Shown: positions 35,966-47,977 of the stretch, piece after piece
Layout: each line of letters opens with the position of its first letter
How positions within the stretch are numbered: the first letter of the stretch is position 1
Assembly (NCBI GenBank): GCA_038380435.1
Contig: JAWZYU010000013.1
Coordinates: forward strand, 68,032,446-68,096,445
DNA length: 64,000 nucleotides
From: Ryuthela nishihirai
Lineage: Eukaryota; Arthropoda; Arachnida; Araneae; Heptathelidae
Direction of reading: 5' to 3'
The notes under the pieces: model-generated
What the model saw: only the letters and a program-made list of their open reading frames with translations
Databases searched by the model: none
What the model was told of the DNA's origin: nothing
Translations under genes and position numbers: made by a program

Positions 35966-36900
35966 CAAAGATCACTCTTTTCTTTGAAAACGAGATAAAA
36001 AATATATAAAAAGAAAATTCAAAATATAAATGAATGCATTTGGAAAGTAACAGAATACCAGTGACGAGAAAAATTAGAACTCAAATAATACCCAACAAAC
36101 ATTCTTTAATATTGCCAATATTTACGACGAAGGTCTAATTACAATTATTTACACTTATTTCAGGCTCCGTTTGGTTTAATTCTCTATGCTATTTCCATTA
36201 CAATGGGGACAAATTTACAAAAACAATTTATAATACTCTACAAGCAAAAATATTACATGAAACTCGAAAATTTTTGGTCTAAAAATTTAGACAGATTTTC
36301 CTGCTGCACATAATGTTTTTCTTTAAGCTCGAACTATTTCTCACTGAAATCTTAAACACAGAATTTGAGACGCTTGAGCACAATGCACAAAAACGTTGAA
36401 TAAAAACAAGTTTCATTATCGCTAACTCCATTAGACCTATTTGTATATTTCATGAAAGTGTTGTATATATCTAGAATCAAAGCTATTACGTATTGTAGTA
36501 GGGCTGGAACCATAACTCTTCCAACGCGCGATATTTCATTCAATAACTGTGTCAAGAATGATTTAGCTGTAGCAAGATTTTCCATCTAGAAATAATTCAA
36601 ATTGCTTTTTGTTGTATAATGTGAATTATCTTTTTGAAACTTTCACTAAAAATTGTTTTTCTACATTTATTGTAACTGAATACCATTTTTGTTTAATAAT
36701 ATTAATTTAGCAAAACATTAATAAAAAGATAAATTTGATTTATGAAAATTATTACAAAAATATTGATTATTTTTATTTATCGTAAACAAAGCAAATTTGA
36801 ATTGCAATAAATAAGTGTAATTTCGATTTTAACAAAATATAACGAAATTTCATGCGTGGAACACGAAAGTCTCATAGAGCAAATAATGCAGCAATAAACC

Positions 36901-37201
36901 TCCCCGCCCTGCCCACGGTCAGTAGGGTGGAAACCAAAATCTGCCACGGCCGATGGGCTTGGAAAGGCCGCCATCCGTCGGATGGGACGTTAAGCCGTGG
37001 CCCCGTGTGCTAGAGAGCCATACCATGTGCACGTTAAAGAACACGCTGGATAGCCTTGACGGGAGGCTACCATCTGTCTCCCAACAGCTGTTCCAGTGGG
37101 TCCCCTCCCCCAACTTTCTCTGAGCCTTCGGGGTCCATGTGATCTGGCCATTTAGCCCATGGTGTGAAAAAAGTGCGGCTCAGAGGTAAAACAACACAAC
37201 T
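36901..37201 (+). mobile_element. SINE-A, copy 5, 5'-truncated
   Basis: Body and tail only, without the tRNA head. The duplication CAGCAATAAACC (36889-36900 and 37202-37213) is preserved. Between GTCAGTAGGG and CCGATGGGCTTGG an extra GTGGAAACCAAAATCTGCC-like insert replaces the usual GACAC. The minus-strand frames 36777-37113 are translations of it. Confidence 0.85.
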
Positions 37202-37213
37202 CAGCAATAAACC

Positions 37214-39330
37214 CGTTTTGATTTCGAAATTTTTATTCTAGAGGACGTGAATCACTAAAAAGGTTCTGCATGAGCAAGCACCGATCTTAATTGAGTGGTA
37301 GCGATGAGATCTATTCTTGGAGAAAGTTGTCTTTTCCTCGTCGGTCTTTACGTCAGTGCAATAAAAGGGAAATATATTCTAATGATGCGATTCAGTTGGC
37401 TTTTGGAGAGATTGTTCCTTTGCAATAAAAAAAAATAACTGCAAACGATTCTGCACAGCCCGCAGAGATGAAAATCGGTTCTTAAGACTCTCTTTGTGAA
37501 CTTGGAAAATGATAATGAGTATGGAGACGTGGAAAAAAGTCAAAGCTTTCAACCATAGACAGGAAATACATTCCTTTAAGAAGGTACAATGAAGTTTCAA
37601 TTCAGAACAAAATGCATTAATTTCCCACAAGTTATGAAAAAAAAATCCATTAACACAACGAGTTTATTAATGATTTCTGGAAAAACAATATTATTCAAAA
37701 TGATTCATACACTTTCGGAAACCTGCAGCGTTATAACAAATTGTATAAAATGAGTGGCGCAATGTGAAAATTATAGAATTCAAAATGTTTCATGTTAAAC
37801 TTGAATAGTTCCAGTATAGCATACATAAGTGACTTGACCACACACCGAAACAATATTCAAATCCTACTTCGTACTTCGTACTTTCGAAGCGTCCTACTTC
37901 GTAAGGTATCGGCAAGTTTCTACCAGAGCGAATTTCCCGGGATATCCTTGAATTTTAATATAGCTTCCCGGGTCCTACACACACAATGCTCGCTAGACAC
38001 AATGTCCCGAATTTTACATTTTTCTCTTTTTTTTAACTTCGAAAATAGAAATCACATTACTTCCCTGTTGAAAACTGCCTCTTTGGAAGCTGATTGGGAA
38101 TTAGACCCTTTTTGTTCTTGTCAAAAGTACTGTATTCTGAAAAGACAAAGGAAATTTTTTTCGAAAAAAAAAGGTGAAGAGGTCAAAGTTTCTGATTTGA
38201 GAAAGAAATGAAAATGTGGTCATAAGCAAGCATATTAATATGCTTCTGTTTTTGTTAAATGATTCACTCTATGAAGAAATTGGAAAACTGGAATCTAAGT
38301 GAACCAAACATAAATAAAGAATTGTAAGTTGCTTCTGTGCTTACAGGCCTTCAATCTGAAAGTTCAAACGAAATTGACAACGAAAAGTCTTACTATTTCC
38401 GTGCTGAGTTGATATATGGTACACCATATACAAACTCAGTCCGAAGACTTAAACTTATAGTCCGAAGAACGGTATTTCGAAACATTTCTCGAATTTTTCA
38501 GACCAAAATGTTTTTCGAAAAACGTTCCGAATATTTGGACATAATTCTTCGACATCATCCGGGACAATGTTCCAAAAGTTTCGATCCACAAGATGTACCC
38601 TGGGTGTTGCAGTCCACCAGTTGCTCAACATCTGTGATTTGTTGCCTGAGATCCTGCGACATAGTTGTAAGGATGATTCTACACATGATATTTCCAGAAA
38701 TCTCACAGGGAAAATTGAAGCAGTACATCATAGCAGCTGTACAACTGGTGGACGATAATGTGAGTAACTTGGTTATTTCCACACACTTTGCAAGATGCTT
38801 ATCAAGCCACACATGGATCCTACATTAAAGTATCTTAGTTAACATGGCCGTATATTGAGCATTAAACGTTTTGGGTTCTGCTATCGTTTGCGCATTTTGT
38901 CATTCATTTGTCGAAGTTCTGCAAATGTTTGAAGCTACAAGGCTCACTATAAAGAATCCTAAAGTTTATCACAATAATGGTAGAAGGAAAACATTTTATT
39001 TCTTATAAATAAATATAAAGAACCGAAAGGAATAATGGTCATGCAATTAATTCATTGTGATTCATCACGCGCTGTTTATCTTCATAATATACGAACGTAT
39101 AATTATAATTAAAGAAAAAGATTCTGCATTATAGTTTGCTTTGTTTGAAAATTTTGAAACTTTTTCATATTAGTATTAACTAAAAATTACGTAACAATTT
39201 AGAACTGAAGTAAGGAATTTTTTTAGCTGCTTCTGCTTTTTTAAATGATGCGTGATCCTGGTGAAATAGGAACAGTGAACATCTGGTAGCTAGCTCACTA
39301 ATGTAGTTCATCCCTAGAGTACTTTAATGT
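37214..39330. other. Interval with unsupported overlapping frames
   Basis: Frames of 139 and 163 codons lie on the plus strand at 37792-38211 and 38337-38828, and shorter minus-strand frames overlap the second. None shows a domain I recognise, and their overlap on both strands suggests a non-coding patch or an old pseudogene. Confidence 0.35.
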
Positions 39331-39339
39331 GAGACTAGG

Positions 39340-39668
39340 ATTGGAGCAATTGATAAAACACCAGGCTCGCAATCTGATGTTCACTGGTTCGAGTCCTCTT
39401 TGCATCTAGGTTGAGATTTTATCAACTAATTCCCATCATTATTATGAAATCTCGATTTCGTTGCACCATTTAAAGGAAACATTATGGGCTAAATGATAAG
39501 TATTACTTTTAAGTTTCAATTTTATCCAATTCGTCTCTTTTTCCATTTTTAGGGTCCTGTGGTCCCTTCTCTTATCCATCTCTGAGTCCTTGGTGCCTTT
39601 ACGAACTGTAAATTTAGCCCATTGTGTGTAAAATATGGTCTTCCCAGAAGTAAAACAAATCAACTGAG
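39340..39668 (+). mobile_element. Diverged relative of SINE-A
   Basis: The head has CACCAGGCTCGCAATCTG and GGTTCGAGTCC (B box). The tail region shares TTTAGCCCATTGTGTG, then AGTAAAACAAATCAAC, with SINE-A (TTTAGCCCATGGTGTG, then GGTAAAACAACCCAAC). The middle is rearranged. Likely an older subfamily. Confidence 0.6.
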
Positions 39669-39979
39669 GGCATTTCAACAATTAAAACTAGTGGTGACCA
39701 GCTTTTCTTGTGAATCAAGAAATCAATCTTGAAATCAAGACCACTGTGAAACTTTCATGCTGAGGATTTCTGAAATAAGAATATATGCATATTTCAGAGT
39801 AACAAGTAAAGTTTGTATGAATTTTGAGAAATATTGACACACATCTTATTAAAACAATTTAATTTTTGAAATATACTTACCTGTTTAATATTATACAGAA
39901 AACTTGAGAATGTTTATTACCTATCTTCCTGTTGCTTTTGTCTTTGTCATTTGTCGGTTTTTGAGTTTGTTGGTTGGCC

Positions 39980-40660
39980 AGTTTGTGGATTTGACAAAAC
40001 GCTGTCCACCATATCGTTTGAACGCGATGGAGAAACTTAATGATGTATGTGTCCAATAAAATCTTATGAAGCGGAGAGTGTCATAGGCTATCACAAATTT
40101 TTACTCCAGTTCTTCCTTCCTCCTTAAAAATGGGAAAGGTGAAAACTACTCTTAAGCTATATCTCCAGAACGCGAAAGCCGAAAGTAATAAGCGATATGT
40201 CGAATGTATTCTTCTTACGCAAAGAATGTCGTAGGCTACGAAAAATTGAACCCTCTTGCTTTCTTCCCCCCTAAAAAGGGGGTGGTAGAAATGATTGTTC
40301 CCCTATATCTCCTGAATTTGAGTGAGGAAGGCAACGAGCTATGTGTCTAATGAAAGCTTTTGACGTGGGGAGTGGGGAGTATTGTTGGCTATAAAACATT
40401 GACTCCCGTGCTTTCTTTCCACCTAAAAAACGTGAAATGTGAAAGTCGTTCTACTATATCTTCCGAACGCGGCGGCATAGAGTTACGAATTAAGTTGTCA
40501 AATGAAAACTTTAAAATGACGGTCGTAAACTATTTCTAATATTCCCCCTGATAAATGGGAGGAGCGAATTTTCGCTGGTTTCGACTTTAACGAGTGGTAT
40601 CTCAAATTAAAGCTTCTAACGTCTCTAATGTCATCGGCTATCTCAAACAGACTCAAAAAG
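39980..40660. repeat. ~149-bp degenerate tandem array
   Basis: Units begin at about 40020, 40170, 40317 and 40466. Shared blocks are ATATCTCCNGAACGCG, then TGAAAGCTTT, then GGCTAYNAAAAATTG, then a CTTTCTTCCNCCTAAAAA block. Copies differ widely, so this is old. It abuts the foldback at 40733. Confidence 0.7.
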
Positions 40661-40732
40661 GGGGAGGGGTAATGCGCTCTATGTTTATGAGTCATATATA
40701 AAACATTTTGAAAGTAGGTGTTTTTAGTAATT

Positions 40733-41037
40733 ACAAAAAAGATATAAATTAAAAACAATTAAAAATACCTATCTTCCTATAGGGTCCTAAAAAGTAGAAA
40801 ATAAACCTAAAGCATACAGATGCTGCAATCAGTCATAGAGTTCGAATTCACTTCGAAGGGAGATAGGGTGTCGATTTACTTACTTGACAAGATTGCCGGC
40901 GCCCTATCTTACTTTGAAGTGAATGCGAGCTCAGTGACTGATTGCCCCATCGATATTTTGTAGGTTTATTTTCTACCTTTTAGGACCCTATAGGAAGATA
41001 CGCATTTTTCAGTTTTTTTTTAATTTATATTTTTTGC
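40733..41037. mobile_element. ~305-bp foldback (long inverted repeat) element
   Basis: The left half (40733 to about 40872) pairs with the right half (about 40890-41037) along most of its length, including TAGGGTCCTAAAAAGTAGAA against TTCTACCTTTTAGGACCCTA and AGAGTTCGAATTCACTTCGA against TTTGAAGTGAATGCGAGCTC. It has no ORF and looks like a foldback MITE of unassigned superfamily. Confidence 0.8.
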
Positions 41038-41985
41038 AGATGTCTAGATGAAACGAAATATTTTAATATTAATTGTAGGTAAACTTGGTATATATATATA
41101 TATGTGTGTGTGTGTGCTGTGAGAATACACATTATATTATGAAACGTATTGGGACACGTTATGTAAACGAAAAACCACATTTAAAGCTCCATAAATTAAA
41201 AAAAATGTATTTTACAAAAGAACATCACAAGAGATAAATGAATGATCTCAATTTAAAGCAATATTAATTTAGTATTAAAAGAATTTTTGAAATTGAAAGA
41301 ACTAGATAGCGAACTACTGTTGCATTCGTCCTAAACAATGTTTGTAAATCGATGGAAACTAAAAACCATTATGCAAATTCTAAAATTGCATTTGCTTCAG
41401 TAAACAACTTGCAATTTTCGAGTAAAATTCGACTAGAAGCACTTGTTACTTGTTTCAGGTTGCAGAATTCTTTAAATAGTAAACATATATTTCTCAAAAA
41501 CGAGATTAGAGGACACTTTAAGACTTTCTATATCATGTGATATTTTGCTACTAAACGTTTCTTTTATAAGGAAGCTTTCAATATAACTTTCCATTTACAC
41601 AAGACAGAAGTATTCCAAATCTTTGATAATATAATGTAATTTTTTTCATTATCACAGCAAGAAAAGGGAGAGGAAATATATGTAAATTTTAAAATGAATA
41701 ATTTGTTTTTAAATTTTGCTGAATACGGAATATTATAAATTTTATCCTATGTAGAATATTAATATTTATTCAGTAACCAAACTAAACAAAAATGAAACAA
41801 AGTTCACCTTTGTCTAACTCCTTGGCATTGCTAAAATAATCGCTGTTAAAACAAATATTGTGAAATTAATGTAATAAAACATTAATTTCATAGTATTTAG
41901 TGACAAAACAGTATTGCTTATTAAAATTCCCGCAACATTTTTGATTATATTATTTACTTTCTTCTTGATTGATTATGCGGAAAAT
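41038..41985. other. AT-rich interval with a TA/TG microsatellite
   Basis: TA and TG dinucleotide runs lie at about 41090-41116. The 62-codon frame at 41352-41540 is unsupported. Confidence 0.5.
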
Positions 41986-41989
41986 TTTG

Positions 41990-42950
41990 GCCCTTTTGGC
42001 AAATGATGTTGATGAAGTAAATTCTTTGGTGAGTATGGCAAAAGAGTAGGTTAGTAATTGACAGAAAGAAAACTAAAATGATGAAAATTGGTTCGGCAGG
42101 TTGTACTTCAGTCGTAATGCATGGCGAATACACCTCTGAAAAAGTGTTTCAGTCTAGTTATCTCGGGAGATGTGTAACAGATACTGGTGATGTGCTGCAT
42201 GAGATCAACAGAAGAATGGGAATTGTTGCTGGCGGTTTTAAGAATTTATATCAAAGTGTGGTAAAATAAGCGTTACACCAAAAGACTAAAATTAGGTTAT
42301 ATAATAGTTTACTCCTGTCTAAAATTGGTGATATGATAGTGAAATTTGGACTCTTTTTAAGTAAGATAATTTTTTAATTTTAATTTTGAAAAAGGAAGAA
42401 GAATTCCCTATACAAAAGAAAATGATAAACTGGAAGAACTAATGGGCTTGTCGCGGTGTCTCATACAACATATAAACACACACAAAGAGACATGTCTGCT
42501 GGTTTAATATATAATATTTGATAATAATATAATTGAGGCCATTGATTATAGATGCTTATACACTCTCTTGGGGATGAGGTGGTTTCGCTTTGTAAGTAAT
42601 GAACATATTAGAAAAGGAGTCGGGAACCTCATTTGAGCAGCATATTGTGCAAAGAGACTCTGTGTTGGTTTGATCATGTTGCCCGTATGCATAGCTGCAG
42701 ATTGGTGATTAGAGTTGTGAACTTTCTTAAGCCTAAAGGCCTAAGAAATGCGGGGTGATACCTAGTGTGCAATGGGCAGACAATGTCAAACAGGATCCTG
42801 CTAGTATTGTCCTAAGATGGCCAAATATAGCTTTTGTGTGGCTCCAGACAAACATATTTGGAGAACTAAACTCCATAGTCTATGGCTGCATGAGGATTTT
42901 ATTTGTATGTATGTATGTATGTATGTACTGTATATATGTATATATCGAAA
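41990..42950 (+). pseudogene. 3' end of non-LTR retrotransposon (LINE family 3), copy 2
   Basis: The frame 42078-42269 reads TKMMKIGS-like start, VFQSSYLGRCVTDTGDVLHE and INRRMGIVAGGFKNL, the end of the RT/thumb region of arthropod endonuclease-RT LINEs. Fragments with IRLYNSL, WADNVKQDPASIVLRWPN (about 42775-42830) and a TKLHSLWLHED-like end follow in other frames. The DNA ends in TATG repeats (42905-42928). It aligns with the fragment at 9846-10185 over the last ~250 bp. Confidence 0.7.
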
Positions 42951-43975
42951 AATATTAGCGATAAATAAACGATACGTAGTTTTCGAGGTTCGTTCTGTAA
43001 TCGGCAAAATATTTATGACAAGAATAACGTCTTGCTTTAACACAAACCAAGACAAAGGTTTGGAAGAAAGATTAAAAAACATTAAATTTGTTTCTAATCC
43101 ATTTTTAAAAATTCGTTTTAAGCATAAACTTAAAAAAATTCAGGCGTAAAAAACAGAATAAATATTTTAGCCGATTTGGTATAGAGTCGAAAAATGCTGG
43201 ATATTTACACGAAAAAAACCATTAAATTCATGGAAACTACACTTTAACGATTTCATTAAGTAAAACATAGTAAGTTTAAATGCATTTTATTAATAAATTA
43301 TATTTTTAAAACAAAATATGTGGTTAAAAACCTGCTAATCCTTAATTTGTCTCTTCAAAGTAAAATTTTGACTCGTTTAACTTGGGTTGTGTTAACTTAC
43401 AAAATGGAACCTTTTTAAACATCCACTGCAGTAGCTGACGAACTAAATGTCTACGAAAATGTTTTTATTTTCTTTTTCAGTATTCTTTCATGTGAACTAG
43501 AATGCCTTTTTAATGCATACTGTTTAGGCACTTGATTTTGATCCTGCTTAGACTATTTAGTAGTTGTGAATTTATTCTCTTAAATAATGAAATGCATGAA
43601 TTTGCATAATTTTCGAAAACTTTTAGGGTTGGTTAATCACTCTTTTCCTAGACTGTTATATTAGCCATAAACACACATGATTAAATCGTGGCCTAAATTA
43701 TTAACGCGGGATGTGGGCGATATAATTTTTGTGAATGTATGGTAAATATGCAGAGTAAATTGAAGTTCCACAAGCAAACTAAACCTACCTGAAATATTTC
43801 GTCAAGTTCAAACTTTTGTTTCTCTCTACTGTCTCTGTCAAAATCAGACAAGGGCCTGAAAGAAAGCATAGCTTCCTAAAAGTTAACTTTGCATAGTTAG
43901 AATTTTTTTGGAAACTATTCTAGATTGACTGATTTGAATAGAAATTTGCAAATTCTGCTTAATTAGAAGGGCCGA
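42951..43975. other. AT-rich interval, nothing recognised
   Basis: The 110-codon frame 42817-43149 begins in the LINE tail and continues as low-complexity K/I/F sequence. No support for a gene. Confidence 0.5.
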
Positions 43976-43977
43976 AA

Positions 43978-44052
43978 GATTTTTTTCATATTGGTTGACG
44001 CGGCGGGAATTAAACCGTAACTCTCTAGATACATGTCAGAGCCCTCTATCTG
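43978..44052 (-). tRNA. tRNA-like sequence (pseudo-tRNA or SINE head)
   Basis: On the minus strand GGTTGA at the 5' side can pair with TCAACC at the 3' side. Between them are a TCTGACATGTATCTAGA anticodon-arm-like block and GGTTTAATTCCCGCC in place of the B box. It is probably not a functional tRNA, because the T-arm consensus is broken. A related block lies inverted at 44680-44748. Confidence 0.45.
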
Positions 44053-44580
44053 TTCAACCTTTCAGGACCATAAGATTTCTAAGAGTAAATATTAGTATGT
44101 AACTGTTCATTTTAGTTTGTTTAGACGTAAAATAAATAAAAATCATTAGAAAAATACATAACAATGTGTAGTTTTTTTTAAATTTTATGGAAAATATTTT
44201 TCCCAATGGACTATAAAGGTAACACAAATTATAGTTAGGCTTATTATGCAATGTCTTTTATTTATTGGTTTATTAGAACAAAATGTTAACTAAAATAATA
44301 CAAAATTATGAAATAAAATTACTATAATAAATGTTGTGCTAATTATGATTTTCTGCGAAGCAATTTCTTTTGGTTGTGAAGCAAAGATGGACATTGCACA
44401 TAGTACATATATTATGCGTCCTGACAGTTCTTTTTTTTTTCTAAACGTTCCCGTGTACGTAATTACGTTCGGCATACGTTCTATTTTGACATTCTGTATA
44501 AAATATGCAGATAAGGTTATAATTAAATACGACAATCACCAATTTTAAAATGGAAAAAATGTTTCCCTTAGTCGTGAAAG

Positions 44581-44696
44581 GGTTAAACCACACATCAAAC
44601 GCTAAAATCTTCCAGAATAAGACCTGTAAATCTTTCACTGAGATGTGGAGGACCTTGCTTATTCTGGACGATTTTAGAGTCTGATGCGTGGTTAAC
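44581..44696. repeat. Long hairpin with ~45-bp arms
   Basis: Arm 44581-44625 is reverse-complemented at 44652-44696 with about 6 mismatches. The core AAAATCTTCCAGAATAAG pairs with CTTATTCTGGACGATTTT. The loop is ~26 bp. The right arm runs into the tRNA-like block that follows. Confidence 0.8.
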
Positions 44697-44748
44697 GCTC
44701 TGGTATGTATCTAGAGAGTTGCGTGTTCGATTCCCGCCACGTCAGCGA
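44680..44748 (+). tRNA. tRNA-like sequence (pseudo-tRNA)
   Basis: GTGGTTAACGCTCTGG resembles an A box and GTGTTCGATTCCC a B box. A 5-bp anticodon stem (TCTGG / CTAGA) closes a 7-base loop TATGTAT, giving anticodon TGT. The acceptor arms do not pair well, so this is better read as a tRNA-derived repeat than as a working gene. Confidence 0.45.
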
Positions 44749-44789
44749 TAATTTTTTTTTCAGATGTTTTTAATAATACTGGGCAACAC

Positions 44790-47075
44790 ACAAAAAGGCT
44801 TTGGAATGAAATAGCCAATCTTTATTAATTTCGAAGGTGTTGAGCACGAAAATGACAATAAAATTTGTCGATTGGCTCTTGTTTAGGAGAGACAGAGATG
44901 GTCATGTACAAACGACTCAGTCTGCATTGAGTACATAGGTAACCATTTTGCAACGCTGTATTTTAAATTCCAGATTGCAACATATTGCGTTGTATTGCAT
45001 CAGCCCGCATACACACAACCTCCGCAGATGTTGCATCATTGTCTGATGCAATGTAGTTGATTTATGACATCGCAGCTTTACGATCACGGACAAAAGATTA
45101 TTCAATCATTAGTAGTAAGCAACGTTTCATAGGGTGAGCAACTCTGCTGAGCGACTCCCATTTACCCCTGAGTCATAAGTACAACACAAGTGATCCTTGA
45201 AGTTTTAATCCAGCAGTAGTGATGCCTCGTAAATGTGCTAACAGTGCAGATGCATTTTGTTACATTTGCGGGGAAGTGATGTTTGCAAGCCAGAAAAGGT
45301 CCATCACTCCAAAAGTGAAAGTGGCGTATGAGTTTTATTTTGGATGCAAAATCGGGGACCAGGACAGAACCTGGGTCCCACACATATGCTGCAATATGTG
45401 TGCAAGGAATCTTCCGAAGTGGCTGAAAGGCGAAAAAGTGGCGATGCCGTTTGCTGTTCCTATGGTTTGGAGAGAGCCAAGCAATCACGCAAATGATTGC
45501 TACTTCTGCATGGTTCCACCTGTTTCTGGAGGCATCACACGGAAAAAGAAGTGGACAATATTGTACCCGAATATACAATCTTTTCTCCGACCAGTTTTGC
45601 ACGGCAAAGGGCTTCCCATTCCCGAACCTCCAAAAGAATTTTCCACCGATTCAGACAATGAGGAGGGAGGCGAATCGACGTCGGGTTTTCCGTAGCCTAC
45701 GGTGTCTAATGATGATCCATACGTCTGCCACAGTTCGTCATCTGCGCCACGCATTCTCACTAAAGTGGAAATGATCTATCTTGTTCGCGATCTGGAGCTA
45801 TCCAAGGCCAAAGCCAAAGTAGAGTTTCTTGGATCAAGACTTAAACAGTGGAATCTTCTCAAGGAAAATGTCCGAGTGACTTCGTTTCGAACTCGTCATG
45901 AGCAGTTTTCACCTTACATCAGAAAGGAAGATGACCTTGTGTTCTGCTCCGATGTAGAAGTCCTGATGAATGCCCTCGGAATCAAACATGACCCTCAAGA
46001 ATGGCGACTATTCATATACTCTTCAAAATTGAGTCTCAAGGCGGTGTTGCTGCATAATGGAAATCGATTTGCAGTCATTCCAGTCGGACACACGGTCTAC
46101 ATGAAAGAAACTTATGACAGCCTAAAATAGCTGGTGAACTGTCTTCTACAGCAAGTATGGCTTCCATTTCTGTTGTGACTTGAAGGTAGTGGCTTTGTTG
46201 ATGGATCTGCAGCTGGGATATACGAAGTATTGCTGATTTTTATGTGAATGGGACAGCCAAGCAAAGACTTTGCACTACGTGAAGAGAAACTGGCCTCAGA
46301 GAAAATCTCTGAAGGTCGGAGAGAAGAATGTGGAACACCCAGAACTGGCAGAAACGCACAAAATCCTGCTACAGTCCCTACACATCAAATTCCGTGTGAT
46401 GAAAAACTTCGTAAAAGCCATGGACCAGACTGCATAAACTTTCAAGTATTTGGCTGACAAATTCCTTCGACTCAGCGAAGCGAAAATTAAAGAGGGAATT
46501 TTTGTGGCTCCTCAGATCCGCGAGCTGTTCAGGGACCAGATGTTCGACAACTTGCTTCAGAGTGACGAGAAAAAAGCTTGGGACGCGTTTCGTCTGGTGT
46601 CAACTAAATTCTTCGGGAATGTCAGGGCAGACAACTACAAGAAACTGGTTAAGGACATGCTGTCTCTGTATCACAAACTTAGCTGCAATATATCCTTAAA
46701 GATCCACTTTTTCCATTCCCACTTAGATTTCTTTCCGACAACTGCGGCATGGTTAGTGATGAGCACGGTGAACGTTTTCACCAGGACATTGCAACGATGG
46801 AGAAACGATACCAGGAAAACTGGTCAACTTCAATGTTGGGTGACTACTGTTGGACGCTCGCCAGAGATGATCCTGAGTAGCTGTACAAGCGACGGGCAAA
46901 GCCACGTCGGAAGTAGAAGCAGAGTTTTACCGATACATGTCATATGTACGTATTACTCTATTATATAAGAAACTATTGCAGATTTCTCAGAAATCGTAGC
47001 CAATTTTTCATTTTCATTGTCATATTCGTGTTCAGCACCTTGAAATATTTAAGAAATGGCTACTTTTATCTCAGA
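44790..47075 (+). mobile_element. Inverted-repeat-flanked unit carrying a cysteine-rich gene, copy 1
   Basis: About 44812-44893 and 46981-47063 are imperfect inverted repeats. TCGAAGGTGTTGAGCACGAA on the left matches, in complement, TTCGTGTTCAGCACCTTGAA on the right, and the match extends ~40 bp inward (GACAAT, ATTGGCT) and ~20 bp outward (TAGCCA). The gene (45219 to about 46920) lies between them. Copy 2 at 48.6-50.7 kb has the same arrangement. A TTGCATCA motif recurs upstream of the gene (44996, 45031, inverted at 45044). The exact ends and any target-site duplication were not resolved. Confidence 0.7.
45219..46923 (+). pseudogene. Cysteine-rich zinc-binding-like protein of unknown function, copy 1 (nearly intact)
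   Basis: Residues 1-158 (45219-45692) hold FCYICGE, then FGCKIGDQ, then HICCNMC, a four-ligand-type cysteine set, followed by a second pair NDCYFC. After an in-frame TAG at 45693 the same frame continues to 46130. The second half is in other frames: CDLKVVALLMD (about 46180), YTKYC-stop-FLCEWDSQAK, VMKNFVKAMDQTA and AKIKEGIFVAPQIREL (46470-46520). It ends with SLKIHFFHSHLDFFP and DEHGERFHQDI (about 46695-46800). I recognise this protein type from many uncharacterised predicted arthropod proteins, but know no function. Few lesions over ~570 codons. A transposase role is my inference from the flanking inverted repeats. Confidence 0.75.
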
Positions 47076-47436
47076 GGTGTGACTTTTATGATTTGTTTGC
47101 CTTATTATTATTTGTTGTCCGGTGTAATTGTTGAAGTCTATTTCTACAGGCAACTTTGTATTTACTATTGAAGGATGCTTAAGTTGTGCTTTAGTCTGAA
47201 GAAATTTCCAATTCCATTTCTAAACAGAATATATCGGACAAATAATTCCAAGATTGCTACCCTTGTTATGTTTTCCTTCTCTCGAATTTGTTACAAGTTT
47301 CAAATTCCACATCCATTCCTATCCTTCATATTTACTCGTCATTTTCATGAGTAACTGAAAAGAAAGTAAAACGTAAAACAAACGCAAAAGAAAAAAAAAT
47401 GCAACTGAGAAAAATGCAATCTTGTTTTCAAAAGGC

Positions 47437-47732
47437 TTGGGTTGGGTTGTTTTACCTCTGAGTGGCATTTTTTGCACACCATGGGCTAAATGGCCAGGTC
47501 ACAAGGACCCCGAAGGCTCAGAGAAAGTTGGGGGAGGTTACTCACTGGAACAGCTGTTGGGAGACAGAGGAAGCCTCCCATCAGAGCCATCCAGTGTTTT
47601 CTTTAACGTGCACAGGGTATGGCCCTCCCGCACACGGGGTCACGGCTTAACATCCCATCCGACGGACGGCGTCCTTATCCAAGCCCATCGGTGTCCCCTA
47701 CTGACCGTGGGCAGGGCGGGGAGTTTTGCGTA
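47437..47732 (-). mobile_element. SINE-A, copy 6, 5'-truncated, exact duplication
   Basis: Tail and body in reverse, with the tRNA head missing. GTTTTCAAAAGGC is duplicated exactly at 47424-47436 and 47733-47745. The frames 47422-47733 and 47462-47650 are translations of it. Confidence 0.9.
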
Positions 47733-47977
47733 GTTTTCAAAAGGCACATGACAACTTGTTTCAAAAGGTCGATTTCGGAAAAGGCAAAAGAAGTGTAATA
47801 AATTTTACAAACCCTATAATAGTTGTGATATTCTAATAGTATTTTTACATATTATCGAAATCAAAAATAACTGTTAGGTGATTAACATTTTGACCAATTA
47901 TTTGTGCCTTAATCAATATTTTCAATTTCAGTATTTAATTAAGTTTTTACCAACCGTACTAGCGTAGAGCAACGTAC

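Noticed and set aside
38337..38828. 163-codon plus-strand frame and overlapping minus-strand frames of 83-85 codons
   Set aside because: Both strands are open over the same bases, and none of the translations shows a family I recognise. I could not decide whether an old pseudogene lies here.
42905..42928. Stand-alone TATG microsatellite
   Set aside because: It is the 3' tail of a LINE fragment, since the related fragment at 9846-10185 ends in the same repeat.
44680..44748. Functional tRNA gene
   Set aside because: The anticodon stem is good, but the acceptor stem does not pair and the sequence is fused to a hairpin repeat. Called tRNA-like only.
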